Shown one piece after another: positions 1 to 7,569 of a DNA stretch of 7,709 bases. Below the pieces are notes generated by a model. It was not told the DNA's origin. It made no database searches and saw only the letters and a list, made by a program, of their open reading frames with translations. The position numbers and the translations under genes are program-made. Each line of letters begins with the position of its first letter. The first letter of the stretch is position 1. Source of the DNA: SHLJ01 sp041618535 (GTDB lineage Bacteria > Bacteroidota > Bacteroidia > Flavobacteriales > Flavobacteriaceae); assembly GCA_041618535.1 (NCBI GenBank), contig JBFKFP010000133.1, positions 1 to 7,709 on the forward strand. Reading direction: 5' to 3'.

Positions 1-1811
1 GTAAGTTTTACCGAATCTGACGTTTCCAGACCAAACTGTGACCTAAGATCATAATAACTCAGGTTGCTCTCATCTCGCTGATGATTGAAAGCTACCCTTC
101 CGATGACCTCCTCAGATTCCATTATATCATAAATCCCTTGCTCCTCAATGTTATTGTCAACAATGACACTAACCTTTTTCGGGAAACTACGCTGCTGTGG
201 AATAACAAGTTGCTGGTCTAACCTCAGCCTCAGGATATCGTCCTGGCCTACGGTCGTGCTTACGTCGAAAGTAATGTCATTGCCAAGTGAATAATAGAGG
301 TCAGGAAGCTTCAAACTGCTGATCCCTGCCTTGTACAGGGTGGGAACAATCAGCGGTGAATTAATAACATTTGAATTGGATTGGTTGATCGGGCTGCTGA
401 AGACGAAAACATTGTCGTCCTGAATAAAAAAAGCATTTCCATCCTCAAATTGCAGAACAGGGCTGTTCACGTATCTCGCAATGAAGAACTGGTTCGATTT
501 CGGATATTGAAAATTCTTTACTTCCTGGTCGAAAACTCCCCTGAATAACGGGTGATCATAATTGATTCTTGTGATCAGTTTTTCTTCAGAGACCGATTGA
601 ACATATTCAATATTAGAAACAGACCTAAGTAGTTGATTATAATTAGTTAAACTGATTTGACCTGAAGGTATAATTAAAATATATCCACGCTGCCTGGCAA
701 AGGCATTTAAGGCATTGGTCAGGGCTATGGGAATGTCGTTTAATTCATTCAGGATAATCAGGTTTTTTTCCTGGATACTGTTGTAATTCAACTGATCATA
801 TTGAACCGATTCGTAATCAAATTCAGGTTCGGTATAAATTCGCTTCAAGAAATCATCATCGGCTTGATTAATGCTTAAAACCTTTATCTTTTCCTGGTTG
901 GCGATATTGAAATACAAAACGTTGTCGAATTGTAACTGGGTGTCTTCAATACTCAATCTTCCCTTGATTTCCCTGTCCTTCGGGATACTGAAAGTAGCGG
1001 TTGAGCCATTGCTTGCATCAACTGCCGTTTTAGCCATTAATTCTTCACCATTATAGAGTGAAACCGGAACATCTTCCAGCTCGGAATTACGGGCATTTAG
1101 TTCAACCTTCAATTCAAGGTTGTTTGAGATCATGTCTTGAACATAAGCGCTGTCGATGCTGATATTGGAAACCGACACCGGCCTAAGTTGAACATATTGA
1201 ATATTGATGGAATCCTGAATGGCAGATGCAGACAAGATCCTGTTCTGCTGAAAATCGGATATGATTACAAGGTTTTTAAGGCGGTTTTCAGATTTGCTGA
1301 AGAATTGCTTTCCCTTAAGCATCACCGCATCATAATCTAACTGGTTGCCGCTGTATGAGAGTTGAACCAACTCATTCTGGATCGATCTCAGGCTGACATT
1401 TCTGAATTCCGAATTATTAGTAAACAAATTAACCGTTTCTTCATCCAAACCTGATTCAAGAAGATCCTGAACTGCACGCTTCATCAGCTCTCCACGGTCA
1501 CCCTTGGCCTGCATGCTGAAAGAATTGTCCAGGTATATGACCGTTTCAGATTCGGTTAATGCTGCTTCGTTCTCAGTCGTATAAGGCTGCGCGAAGGCCA
1601 GGATGATACAGCCAAGCATCAATAATCGCGTAGCAAGGACGAGCCACTTTTTTAATTCTCGGCTTTTACGCGTTTGCCGGGTAACATTCTTCAGGAATTC
1701 CACATTTGTGAAGGGGATCTTGCGGAAACGTCTCAGCTGGAAGAGGTGGACAATGATCGGTATGAGCAATATGGCCAGGGCATAGAGAATTTCGGGCTGT
1801 TTAAATTGCAT
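1..1811 (-). CDS. BatA-domain / vWA-like membrane protein (C-terminus cut by window edge)
   Basis: I translated this frame by hand: 603 uninterrupted codons from the ATG at 1811 to the left edge, so the C-terminus is missing. Residues 1-25 (MQFKQPEILYAL, then a hydrophobic run and VHLFQLRRF) and a second hydrophobic stretch at about 56-77 form the BatA-type N-terminal double-transmembrane segment. A vWA-like domain follows, with a MIDAS-type DNSFS at 95-99 (DxSxS) and a strand ending ISDFQ at 184-188. Residues ~305-425 (KIKVLSIN, then NLIILNELNDI and GYILIIPSG) resemble the class I glutamine-amidotransferase-like fold common in these proteins, but no catalytic triad is evident. Family members are usually about 640-700 residues and end in another membrane helix, so perhaps 40-80 residues lie outside. 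They are inner-membrane proteins with most of the chain in the periplasm; molecular role unknown. A second in-frame ATG at 1823 would add MVLI, but 1811 matches the family N-terminus better. Confidence 0.9.
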   Translation of the reverse strand, partial: MQFKQPEILYALAILLIPIIVHLFQLRRFRKIPFTNVEFLKNVTRQTRKSRELKKWLVLATRLLMLGCIILAFAQPYTTENEAALTESETVIYLDNSFSMQAKGDRGELMKRAVQDLLESGLDEETVNLFTNNSEFRNVSLRSIQNELVQLSYSGNQLDYDAVMLKGKQFFSKSENRLKNLVIISDFQQNRILSASAIQDSINIQYVQLRPVSVSNISIDSAYVQDMISNNLELKVELNARNSELEDVPVSLYNGEELMAKTAVDASNGSTATFSIPKDREIKGRLSIEDTQLQFDNVLYFNIANQEKIKVLSINQADDDFLKRIYTEPEFDYESVQYDQLNYNSIQEKNLIILNELNDIPIALTNALNAFARQRGYILIIPSGQISLTNYNQLLRSVSNIEYVQSVSEEKLITRINYDHPLFRGVFDQEVKNFQYPKSNQFFIARYVNSPVLQFEDGNAFFIQDDNVFVFSSPINQSNSNVINSPLIVPTLYKAGISSLKLPDLYYSLGNDITFDVSTTVGQDDILRLRLDQQLVIPQQRSFPKKVSVIVDNNIEEQGIYDIMESEEVIGRVAFNHQRDESNLSYYDLRSQFGLETSDSVKL

Positions 1812-1830
1812 GATCAATACCATTGTAACA

Positions 1831-1838
1831 CAAACTTA
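1831..1838 (-). promoter_or_regulatory. Candidate Bacteroidota -7 promoter box for the vWA gene
   Basis: On the minus strand these bases read TAAGTTTG, a perfect match to the Bacteroidota -7 consensus TAnnTTTG, 19 bases before the ATG at 1811. Transcription starting about 7 bases downstream would begin near 1824, which leaves room for the 1811 start but hardly for the ATG at 1823. No TTG-type -33 element sits at the usual 17-23 base spacing, so this may be weak or fortuitous. If real, the vWA gene can be expressed apart from the upstream glycosyltransferase. Confidence 0.4.
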
Positions 1839-1901
1839 GTTGAAAAATTACTTAATTGGGTCTGAGCGCCTAAGTTTTAGGAAATTTTTTACAGATGGGA
1901 T

Positions 1902-2909
1902 TCAGCAGAAGAAAAAGAAATCTTCCATAACCTGCATTTTACGCTCTCGCATAAATGATCTGATATCCGATTGGGCTGATTTATCGGCCACAGTGACAAT
2001 GCTTTGTGGGTTTGTGAGGGCTTCGAATTCATCAATGGGCAGAACCTTTTGATTTTGAATCTTTTTTCCAATCTTTCCGGGATTATGGCTTATCCAGTGG
2101 AACTTTATTTTCTGGGTTAACAGAAATTCAGCAATTTGCTTACCCTTGCTCCCGGCTCCCCAGAGAGATAAGGGTCTGCTACTGTCGTAGTGCAGTTTAA
2201 GGAAATAGCGGGTTTTAAGATTCAGAAAATATTCCTGCTGGTAATGAACATGAGTTTTAGAGGTTCTGATGAGATAATCCCGCCATAAATGTAAAATTTC
2301 CCTGCAAGGCAGACATTTTAAACCCTTGGCGAAAAACCGAAATGTGAGGTCGTAGTCCTCCGGATAAAAGTTTTCATTGAATGCACCGCAGCGCTGTAAA
2401 TCTTCGCGAAAAACCATCCAGCAAGGTGAAGGAATCACGCACTCCTTGTACAATTCCGTAAAATTGGAGCCAGCTTTGGTCAACCCGTTGATCCAGCTTT
2501 CGTATTCCCGGTAACCTTCACTAACGACGTTCTCAGGAAAATATTTAACCAATCCAAGTGCGATATGGCCGGCCCCTTCATTGATTAGCTGGCTGGACAT
2601 CCTTTCAAGTTTGACAGGAACCATGATATCATCACTGTCCATCCGTGTGATCATTTTTCCTTTACTTAAATTGAAAGCCTTTCTTAAGGCGTGTATTATC
2701 CCGTGTTGGTCATTGGACATACAACGAATCCTTTCATCCCGTTCGGCATAAGACATCACTAATTCCCTGCTTTTGTCAGTTGAATGATCGTCAACCATTA
2801 TCATTTCCCAATTGGTCAAACTTTGTCCCAACACAGAGTCCAGGCATTCTTCGAGAAAAGATTCTGAATTTTTAAATGGAGTTAGTATACTGATCAAAGG
2901 GTTCGACAT
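1902..2909 (-). CDS. Family 2 glycosyltransferase with C-terminal Rossmann-like segment
   Basis: Predicted cytoplasmic GT-A glycosyltransferase of 335 residues that would transfer a sugar from a nucleotide-sugar donor to an envelope glycan; donor and acceptor cannot be read from the sequence. The N-terminus MSNPLISILTPFKNSE is the classic GT2 opening. It is followed by VDDHSTD (39-45), the metal-binding DSD motif in RMDSDD (89-94), PEDYDL (183-188, probable catalytic-base region) and HLWR (207-210). After the GT-A domain, LWGAGSKGKQIAEFL (249-263) is a glycine-rich turn plus helix like that of a Rossmann nucleotide-binding fold, within a ~90-residue tail ending DFFFFC. The frame stays open back to an ATG at 3002, but that adds 31 residues foreign to the family and leaves only 3 bases to the divergent gene. 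The ATG at 2909 is therefore chosen. The vWA gene follows 90 bases downstream on the same strand. Confidence 0.88.
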   Translation of the reverse strand: MSNPLISILTPFKNSESFLEECLDSVLGQSLTNWEMIMVDDHSTDKSRELVMSYAERDERIRCMSNDQHGIIHALRKAFNLSKGKMITRMDSDDIMVPVKLERMSSQLINEGAGHIALGLVKYFPENVVSEGYREYESWINGLTKAGSNFTELYKECVIPSPCWMVFREDLQRCGAFNENFYPEDYDLTFRFFAKGLKCLPCREILHLWRDYLIRTSKTHVHYQQEYFLNLKTRYFLKLHYDSSRPLSLWGAGSKGKQIAEFLLTQKIKFHWISHNPGKIGKKIQNQKVLPIDEFEALTNPQSIVTVADKSAQSDIRSFMRERKMQVMEDFFFFC

Positions 2910-2935
2910 ATGGAGATATGAGTGACGGAATTTAA

Positions 2936-2963
2936 CAAAAACTTGGGTAGTTGTTGTAAGCAA
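2936..2963 (-). promoter_or_regulatory. Weak promoter candidate for the glycosyltransferase gene
   Basis: On the minus strand TTG (2963-2961) is followed after 17 bases by AGTTTTTG (2943-2936). The TTTG half of the Bacteroidota -7 box is present but the leading TA is replaced by AG. The position is right for a leader of about 20 bases before the ATG at 2909. It overlaps the opposing promoter candidate, so at most this is a suggestion. Confidence 0.2.
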
Positions 2964-2976
2964 GACTTTATTTTTG
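2943..2976 (+). promoter_or_regulatory. Promoter candidate for the M61 peptidase gene
   Basis: TATTTTTG at 2969-2976 is a perfect TAnnTTTG -7 box. TTG at 2943-2945 lies 23 bases before it, the long end of the usual spacing; TTGTTG at 2951-2956 is an alternative -33 element at shorter spacing. A start about 7 bases downstream of the box would give a leader of roughly 20 bases before the ATG at 3006. No Shine-Dalgarno site precedes that ATG (TAAGACATTAA), as is usual in this phylum. Confidence 0.45.
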
Positions 2977-3005
2977 CTCCTTAAATACCATGAATAAGAC
3001 ATTAA

Positions 3006-4886
3006 ATGAAGACATTTATCTCACTGCTTGGCTTGGCTTTTCTCATCCTGGGTTGCGGAACCAAAGCCACTGTCAATGATCTCGCAATCAGTAATCCGAT
3101 CATGACTAAAATGGACCTTGTCAATATTGATAATGACAGGGTTCCTGTTATCGTAGATCCCGGACGGATAATACGGGACACCGTTATCTACCGGCTTCCC
3201 AAAGTAATTCAGGGAACCTATGCGGTCAGTGATTTCGGGAAGTTTATAGATGACTTCAGGGCTGTTGATTACAAAGGAAGAATCATAAGAAGTGAAAAAC
3301 TTGATACCAATGCCTGGGTGGTATATAACGCTTCGGAACTTGATAAGATCACCTATCTGGTAAACGACACCTTTGATATAGAGTATAGCCAGGATCAAAC
3401 ACCATTCTCTCCCTCCGGAACTAATATAGAGGAAGAGGTTTTTGTGTTAAATCTTCATGGGTTTATAGGCTATTTCGACCATTTGCAGAACGCCCAGTAC
3501 AGCATTGATGTGATGGCACCGTCAAGCTTTAGGAGGAGTTCTGCTCTTCAGCAGTTAAAGGAGGAATATAGCCAGGATGGTTCATCGATAACCACCAACT
3601 ACTTTGCGCCGAGATATTTTGATGTTACCGATAACCCCATGATGTACGGGGATATTGAGGTTGAAGAATTTCAGGTTGGCGATATCACCATTGTTCTGAG
3701 TCTTTATTCACCCACTGAGGCTCACAATGCTCTAAGCATGAAGGAGACCATATTTACCATGATGAAAGCTCAAAAAGCATATCTGGGTGATCTTGACAGT
3801 ACAACCCGCTACGATATCTTCGTTTATCTCGCTGATATGCAGTCGGAGTCTGCTCCACAAGGATTTGGAGCCCTCGAACATCATACCTCAACAGTAGTGG
3901 TCATGCCAGACCAAATATCCGATTCGCTGATGGAGGAATCGATGACTGATATAGTTGCGCACGAGTTCTTCCATATCGTTACTCCATTAAGTGTTCATTC
4001 AGAAGATGTGCACTATTTCGACTATAGCAATCCCACTTTCTCCAAACATCTATGGATGTACGAGGGCGTAACCGAATATTTCGCACAGCATTTCCAGGTT
4101 TCTGAGGGACTTATGACTCCAGAGGATTTCTACACTACAATCATGGGAAAGATCAATACTTCTTTAAATTATGATGATGCCATGAGTTTTACTGAAATGA
4201 GTGAGAATGTGTTAAAAGAACCTTATGCAAGTAATTATTACAATGTATACCAGAAAGGCGCCCTGATCGGGATGTGTATGGACATACTGTTGCGCGAGGG
4301 ATCCGGGGGAGACAGAAGCATGCTTTCCCTCATGAAGGAATTATCTATGAGATATGGAAAAAACAGACCTTTTGAAGATGAAAATCTGTTCGACGAGATT
4401 ATTGCAATGACCTATCCCTCGGTAGAGTCCTTTATCAGGGACCATGTAGAGGGTAATAACCCCATTGATTACAATGTGTTTTTTAATAAGGTCGGTCTGA
4501 AATTGGGGGAGGCCCGAGTGGAGACGAATTTTATTATGAATATCGGGAACATTATTGTTGCTGCGAACCCCATAGACGGATCGATTTTCTTTACCGATCT
4601 GGTCAAGGATAATAGTTTCTGGAATGACCTTGGTGTCCAGCCCGAGGATGTTATTAAAAAAGTAAACGGGGAAACGGTCAGTCTTGAAAATGCCAATAAC
4701 ATATTCTCAGAAGTTTATGGATGGGAGATGGGAAAAGAGATAGAAGTTGTGCTGGTAAGAAATGGAGAAGAAATCGTTTTGAAGGCGGTAACTGAGCCAT
4801 CTTACAGTACGGGTCAGACCCTCGTCCCTGATGAGAATGCAAGCCCGGAACAGATCAGATTACGCGATGCCTGGTTAAAAGGTTAG
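3006..4886 (+). CDS. M61 family metallopeptidase lipoprotein with C-terminal PDZ domain
   Basis: Predicted 626-residue zinc peptidase of the M61 (glycyl-aminopeptidase-like) gluzincin family, anchored in the envelope as a lipoprotein. The N-terminus MKTFISLLGLAFLILGC is a type II signal peptide with the lipid-modified Cys at 17. Residues ~35-230 correspond to the M61 N-terminal beta domain, including the RLPKVIQGTYAVSDFGKF stretch at 63-80. The catalytic domain carries HEFFH at 319-323 (zinc ligands His319 and His323, catalytic Glu320) and MYEGVTEY at 351-358, whose Glu353 is the probable third ligand. A PDZ domain spans about 500-597, with GVQPEDVIKKVNGETV as its core at 543-558. Length and domain order are normal for the family. 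The residues after Cys17 (GTKATVN) lack the acidic Bacteroidota surface-export signal, so a periplasm-facing position is more likely. It is transcribed alone, divergent from the glycosyltransferase and convergent with the next gene. Substrate unknown. Confidence 0.9.
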   Translation: MKTFISLLGLAFLILGCGTKATVNDLAISNPIMTKMDLVNIDNDRVPVIVDPGRIIRDTVIYRLPKVIQGTYAVSDFGKFIDDFRAVDYKGRIIRSEKLDTNAWVVYNASELDKITYLVNDTFDIEYSQDQTPFSPSGTNIEEEVFVLNLHGFIGYFDHLQNAQYSIDVMAPSSFRRSSALQQLKEEYSQDGSSITTNYFAPRYFDVTDNPMMYGDIEVEEFQVGDITIVLSLYSPTEAHNALSMKETIFTMMKAQKAYLGDLDSTTRYDIFVYLADMQSESAPQGFGALEHHTSTVVVMPDQISDSLMEESMTDIVAHEFFHIVTPLSVHSEDVHYFDYSNPTFSKHLWMYEGVTEYFAQHFQVSEGLMTPEDFYTTIMGKINTSLNYDDAMSFTEMSENVLKEPYASNYYNVYQKGALIGMCMDILLREGSGGDRSMLSLMKELSMRYGKNRPFEDENLFDEIIAMTYPSVESFIRDHVEGNNPIDYNVFFNKVGLKLGEARVETNFIMNIGNIIVAANPIDGSIFFTDLVKDNSFWNDLGVQPEDVIKKVNGETVSLENANNIFSEVYGWEMGKEIEVVLVRNGEEIVLKAVTEPSYSTGQTLVPDENASPEQIRLRDAWLKG

Positions 4887-4893
4887 CCGGAGA

Positions 4894-6108
4894 TCAATAT
4901 AGAAGATCTACTGAAATTTTCGCCACCTGCACCCGGGATTCTTCCTGGGTATCGGTCCAGGTGATAAATAATTCATTATTGTGCATGGCCATCCGCGGAA
5001 AACCGGTTGATCTTTCAGGAGAGGTAGCTGTCACATTTATCACCTTACCCAGTTGTCCAGTCTTCGATACGCTTTGCAGGTTGATCTGTGTATTCCCTTC
5101 GGCATTGGCATCCATCCAACTCACAAGAACCCGCTCATCATCCAGCCATACAAGATCAACACGTCCCAATGGCTGAACCAGATTCAATAAATAGGGACTG
5201 CCGAATGAAATTCCGCTATCAGAAGAAAAACTCAATTTTACCTCCGGGAATTCACCCTTCACAGCAAACCAGGCAACGGCAACATCTTTGTCACGGGCTA
5301 CTATAGCGGGCCCGTTTACCGGACAACCCGGTATCATCCAGTTGTCATCATAAATAGCTTTTGGTGCGGTCCAGCTGTCATTTACCAATCGGCTGTAATA
5401 GATATCGCGGATCTCACCGTCGCTCCGGTCACGATAAACGATCACCGGTCCTTCGGCACTCATGGCCATAGCAGTCTGGCAGCAATCACAGACACGATCA
5501 TCGATCAGGTATTCTTTTATTATATGCCCCTGCTTGTCCATAACAGCAGCCCTCAAGGTCATTTCTTCAGTCAAGGTGGAATCTGCTTTGGCATAGGCAT
5601 ATTGCCTCCCGTCGAGCCAGGCCAGAAGAAACTCTTTATCATTTAAGGCTAGCTTGCTCACAAATCCATGCTCGGTTGCCGTGCTATCGGTGTGCGGACT
5701 AAATGCAGGATTCCAGGTCCTCCCACCGTCGGAACTCAGAGTCACTTTCACATCATAGGCATAGGTGTCCGGGGCACTTTTCTCAAGGAAGTGCGATACC
5801 AGCCCATCAGGCCCCCAATCCTCGAGCGCAGGAAAATCGGCCCAATTAACAAACCATTCATCTCCTTCAGCAATGGTTTGGGCATCCTGCCATTCGTTAT
5901 CGATATATTCTGAGAGGCGCAGAACACTATTTTTTTCACTTGATTGTTCAATCCAGCTCAGGTACAACCTATCATCCCTGGTGTTCAGCAGGTCAGATTC
6001 ACCGCTATTTCCAGCTGTTGGAATATCGCAATATTGAATTACTTCACCCTCCTTTTCACGGCATCCGCTCAGTAAAATCAGAAATGCCAGGACTATTAAG
6101 TTCCTCAT
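4894..6108 (-). CDS. BNR/sialidase-like beta-propeller lipoprotein with cysteine cluster
   Basis: Predicted 404-residue envelope lipoprotein: MRNLIVLAFLILLSGC is a type II signal peptide with lipidated Cys16. The rest looks like a sialidase-type beta-propeller. SSDGGRTW (125-132) is a good Asp-box, FSSDSGISF (294-302) a degenerate one, and YRDRSDGEIRDIYYS (225-239) a blade with similar spacing. I see no FRIP-type arginine motif or other sialidase active site, so an automatic 'exo-alpha-sialidase' label would rest on fold only. Unusual for a lipoprotein propeller are Cys207, Cys209 and Cys210 in RVCDCCQT and Cys262 in PGCPVNGPA, plus Cys27; these could bind a metal or form disulfides. The residues after the lipid Cys (REKEGE) are charged and could favour surface display. 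The start at 6108 lies 9 bases after the upstream peptidase stop, preceded by A-rich GAAAAACGAC, so co-transcription with that gene is likely. Function unknown. Confidence 0.82.
   Translation of the reverse strand: MRNLIVLAFLILLSGCREKEGEVIQYCDIPTAGNSGESDLLNTRDDRLYLSWIEQSSEKNSVLRLSEYIDNEWQDAQTIAEGDEWFVNWADFPALEDWGPDGLVSHFLEKSAPDTYAYDVKVTLSSDGGRTWNPAFSPHTDSTATEHGFVSKLALNDKEFLLAWLDGRQYAYAKADSTLTEEMTLRAAVMDKQGHIIKEYLIDDRVCDCCQTAMAMSAEGPVIVYRDRSDGEIRDIYYSRLVNDSWTAPKAIYDDNWMIPGCPVNGPAIVARDKDVAVAWFAVKGEFPEVKLSFSSDSGISFGSPYLLNLVQPLGRVDLVWLDDERVLVSWMDANAEGNTQINLQSVSKTGQLGKVINVTATSPERSTGFPRMAMHNNELFITWTDTQEESRVQVAKISVDLLY
4924..4963 (+). terminator. Candidate 3' hairpin of the M61 transcript, inside the opposing gene
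   Basis: ACCCGGGA (4931-4938) pairs with TCCTGGGT (4943-4950) through 8 base pairs, including one G-U, around a TTCT loop. An outer CACCTG (4924-4929) / CAGGTG (4958-4963) repeat encloses it. The G-U pair exists only in the plus-strand transcript; in the minus transcript it becomes a C-A mismatch. The structure begins 38 bases after the M61 stop codon. There is no clean U tract after it, so a role as an intrinsic terminator is uncertain; it also lies in the last codons of the opposing propeller gene. Confidence 0.3.
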
Positions 6109-6117
6109 GTCGTTTTT

Positions 6118-7569
6118 CTAGTATTTTGCTGATTTTCCTATACCTGATGATTTCCTGATGAATTCCCTCAGGTCTTCATTCGCCTGGATAAGGTCTTCTT
6201 TCCTCAGATACATCATATGTCCGCTTCGGTATCCTTTAAATGACATCCTGTCTTTCATCTTGCCGCTGGGGTCAATTTGTGAGAGGGTATATTTCGCGGC
6301 GAAATAAGTAGTGGCACCGTCGTAGTATCCGGACTGGGCCATTACATGCAGGTATGGATTCTGGGCCATAGCCTGTCTTAAGTTTTCCCTTACGCGGTTA
6401 TTCTCATTATTCCAGGGTCTTACAGGACCGAACATATTGTATTTAATATCTGTTTTGAAATTTAGTTTGTGCCTGATATAGTAGTTGATAGCTGGAGTGA
6501 ACGAATGCAGCCAGGAGGTAAGCTCAGGTGAATAATCCGGACCGTCACCAGCTTCTATCCGGTCTATTCCCAAATATCTTGAATCCAGCCTTCCGATGGT
6601 CTGACCGCTCTCATCTCTCAGGAGTTCTTTCCAGAAGAACCGTGCAGGAACATCCAGGTTATGCTGTAAGATCACTTTTTTGCTCAGACCCGAGTAATAA
6701 GCAAATTTTTCGGCCACCTCATTCTTCTCATTCTCGTCAATAAAGCCTCCTTTGGCCAGGGCAGGCATTAATACATCGATCGCGAAAGTTTCAGCTTCGG
6801 GCAGGATATCGGTTAAATCCTGGCTCTGCAGTGCGGGTGGAAGAGCCTTATGATGCCACGCTGCCGCTGTAAAATAGGGGAGATTGATGGCTGAATATAC
6901 AGGTTGTCCGGTATTATAAATATTATAATCGGCCGGAGACACGAGTATTACACCATTGAGGTACATCCACTGGTTATTCTGGAGTGCGAGCGAGAGACCC
7001 ATGACACGCGTTCCCCCGTAGCTTTCACCAATGATATACTTTGGTGATTCCCATCGGTTTTTCCTGGTCACGAAGGTATTTATCCATTCAGCCAGGTATG
7101 TCACATCGGCATTGATACCGAAGAATTGTTCCCGATCGGGCATCTTACCTTCCTCGTCCGGAATCATCCTTGAATAACCTGTATTGACCGGGTTCACAAA
7201 AACGATATCAGCCATATCTATTATAGAATAGGGATTGCTTTTGACACCGTAAGGTTGAACAGGATAACCCTCGTCGTCAATCTTTAGGATCTGTGGTCCT
7301 GTGTAGGCAACGTGCATCCATACAGACGCTGAACCGGGACCTCCGTTAAATGAAATTATAAGTGGCCTTTTGGCCCTGTCCCTTATATTGTCCCTTTCGT
7401 AATAGGTGTAAAACAGGGTAGCGATAGGCTTACCCATGTTATCCCAAACCGGTTGTGTACCCGTTGTAGCTGTATAGGAGAAACTCTCACCTTTGACGGT
7501 GGTGTTGTGTTTTGTGACCACCATGGTGTCAATAGGGATATTTCGGTTTTGAGCGTGGGTCACAATCAA
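6118..7569 (-). CDS. S10 serine-carboxypeptidase-like exported peptidase (5' end disturbed)
   Basis: Predicted alpha/beta-hydrolase-fold serine peptidase of family S10, which removes C-terminal residues from peptides. Numbering from the TTG at 7569 (483 residues): FNGGPGSASVW at 74-84 is the oxyanion-hole motif, GESYGG at 181-186 holds nucleophile Ser183, GYYDGAT at 414-420 supplies Asp417 and RSGHM at 448-452 supplies His451, so the catalytic triad is complete. The open frame has no in-frame ATG between the upstream stop at 7675-7677 and the conserved region. TTG 7569 would start the protein inside an obvious signal peptide: the codons just upstream encode IKNFLLAFSLFS, running into LIVTHA and then Gln, a likely signal peptidase I site. 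A start at ATG 7634 is one base out of frame (separate entry). With it the precursor would be 505 residues, normal for the family. It is first in a probable two-gene operon with the propeller lipoprotein. Periplasmic or secreted location is inferred from the signal peptide. Confidence 0.85.
   Translation of the reverse strand: MIVTHAQNRNIPIDTMVVTKHNTTVKGESFSYTATTGTQPVWDNMGKPIATLFYTYYERDNIRDRAKRPLIISFNGGPGSASVWMHVAYTGPQILKIDDEGYPVQPYGVKSNPYSIIDMADIVFVNPVNTGYSRMIPDEEGKMPDREQFFGINADVTYLAEWINTFVTRKNRWESPKYIIGESYGGTRVMGLSLALQNNQWMYLNGVILVSPADYNIYNTGQPVYSAINLPYFTAAAWHHKALPPALQSQDLTDILPEAETFAIDVLMPALAKGGFIDENEKNEVAEKFAYYSGLSKKVILQHNLDVPARFFWKELLRDESGQTIGRLDSRYLGIDRIEAGDGPDYSPELTSWLHSFTPAINYYIRHKLNFKTDIKYNMFGPVRPWNNENNRVRENLRQAMAQNPYLHVMAQSGYYDGATTYFAAKYTLSQIDPSGKMKDRMSFKGYRSGHMMYLRKEDLIQANEDLREFIRKSSGIGKSAKY

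Noticed and set aside
1812..1823. ATG at 1823 as start of the vWA protein
   Set aside because: It only adds MVLI before the conserved MQFKQPEILYAL opening, and it would lie at or before the transcription start implied by the TAAGTTTG box.
2910..3002. Longer glycosyltransferase start at ATG 3002 (366 residues)
   Set aside because: The extra 31 residues do not look like a GT2 N-terminus, the family opening begins at ATG 2909, and the long start would leave 3 bases to the divergent gene and erase its promoter region.
3021..3398. Antisense open frame of 125 codons under the M61 gene
   Set aside because: It lies wholly inside the well-supported M61 coding sequence, has no recognisable domain and no upstream signals; it is a shadow frame.
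4891..4909. AGATC...GATCT inverted repeat at the convergent stop codons as a bidirectional terminator
   Set aside because: The stem is only 5 A/T-rich pairs, does not extend inward or outward, and has no U tract.
4967..4980. AATAATTCATTATT palindrome
   Set aside because: Short, AT-only stem inside coding sequence with a 2-base loop; expected by chance at this composition and not a typical operator.
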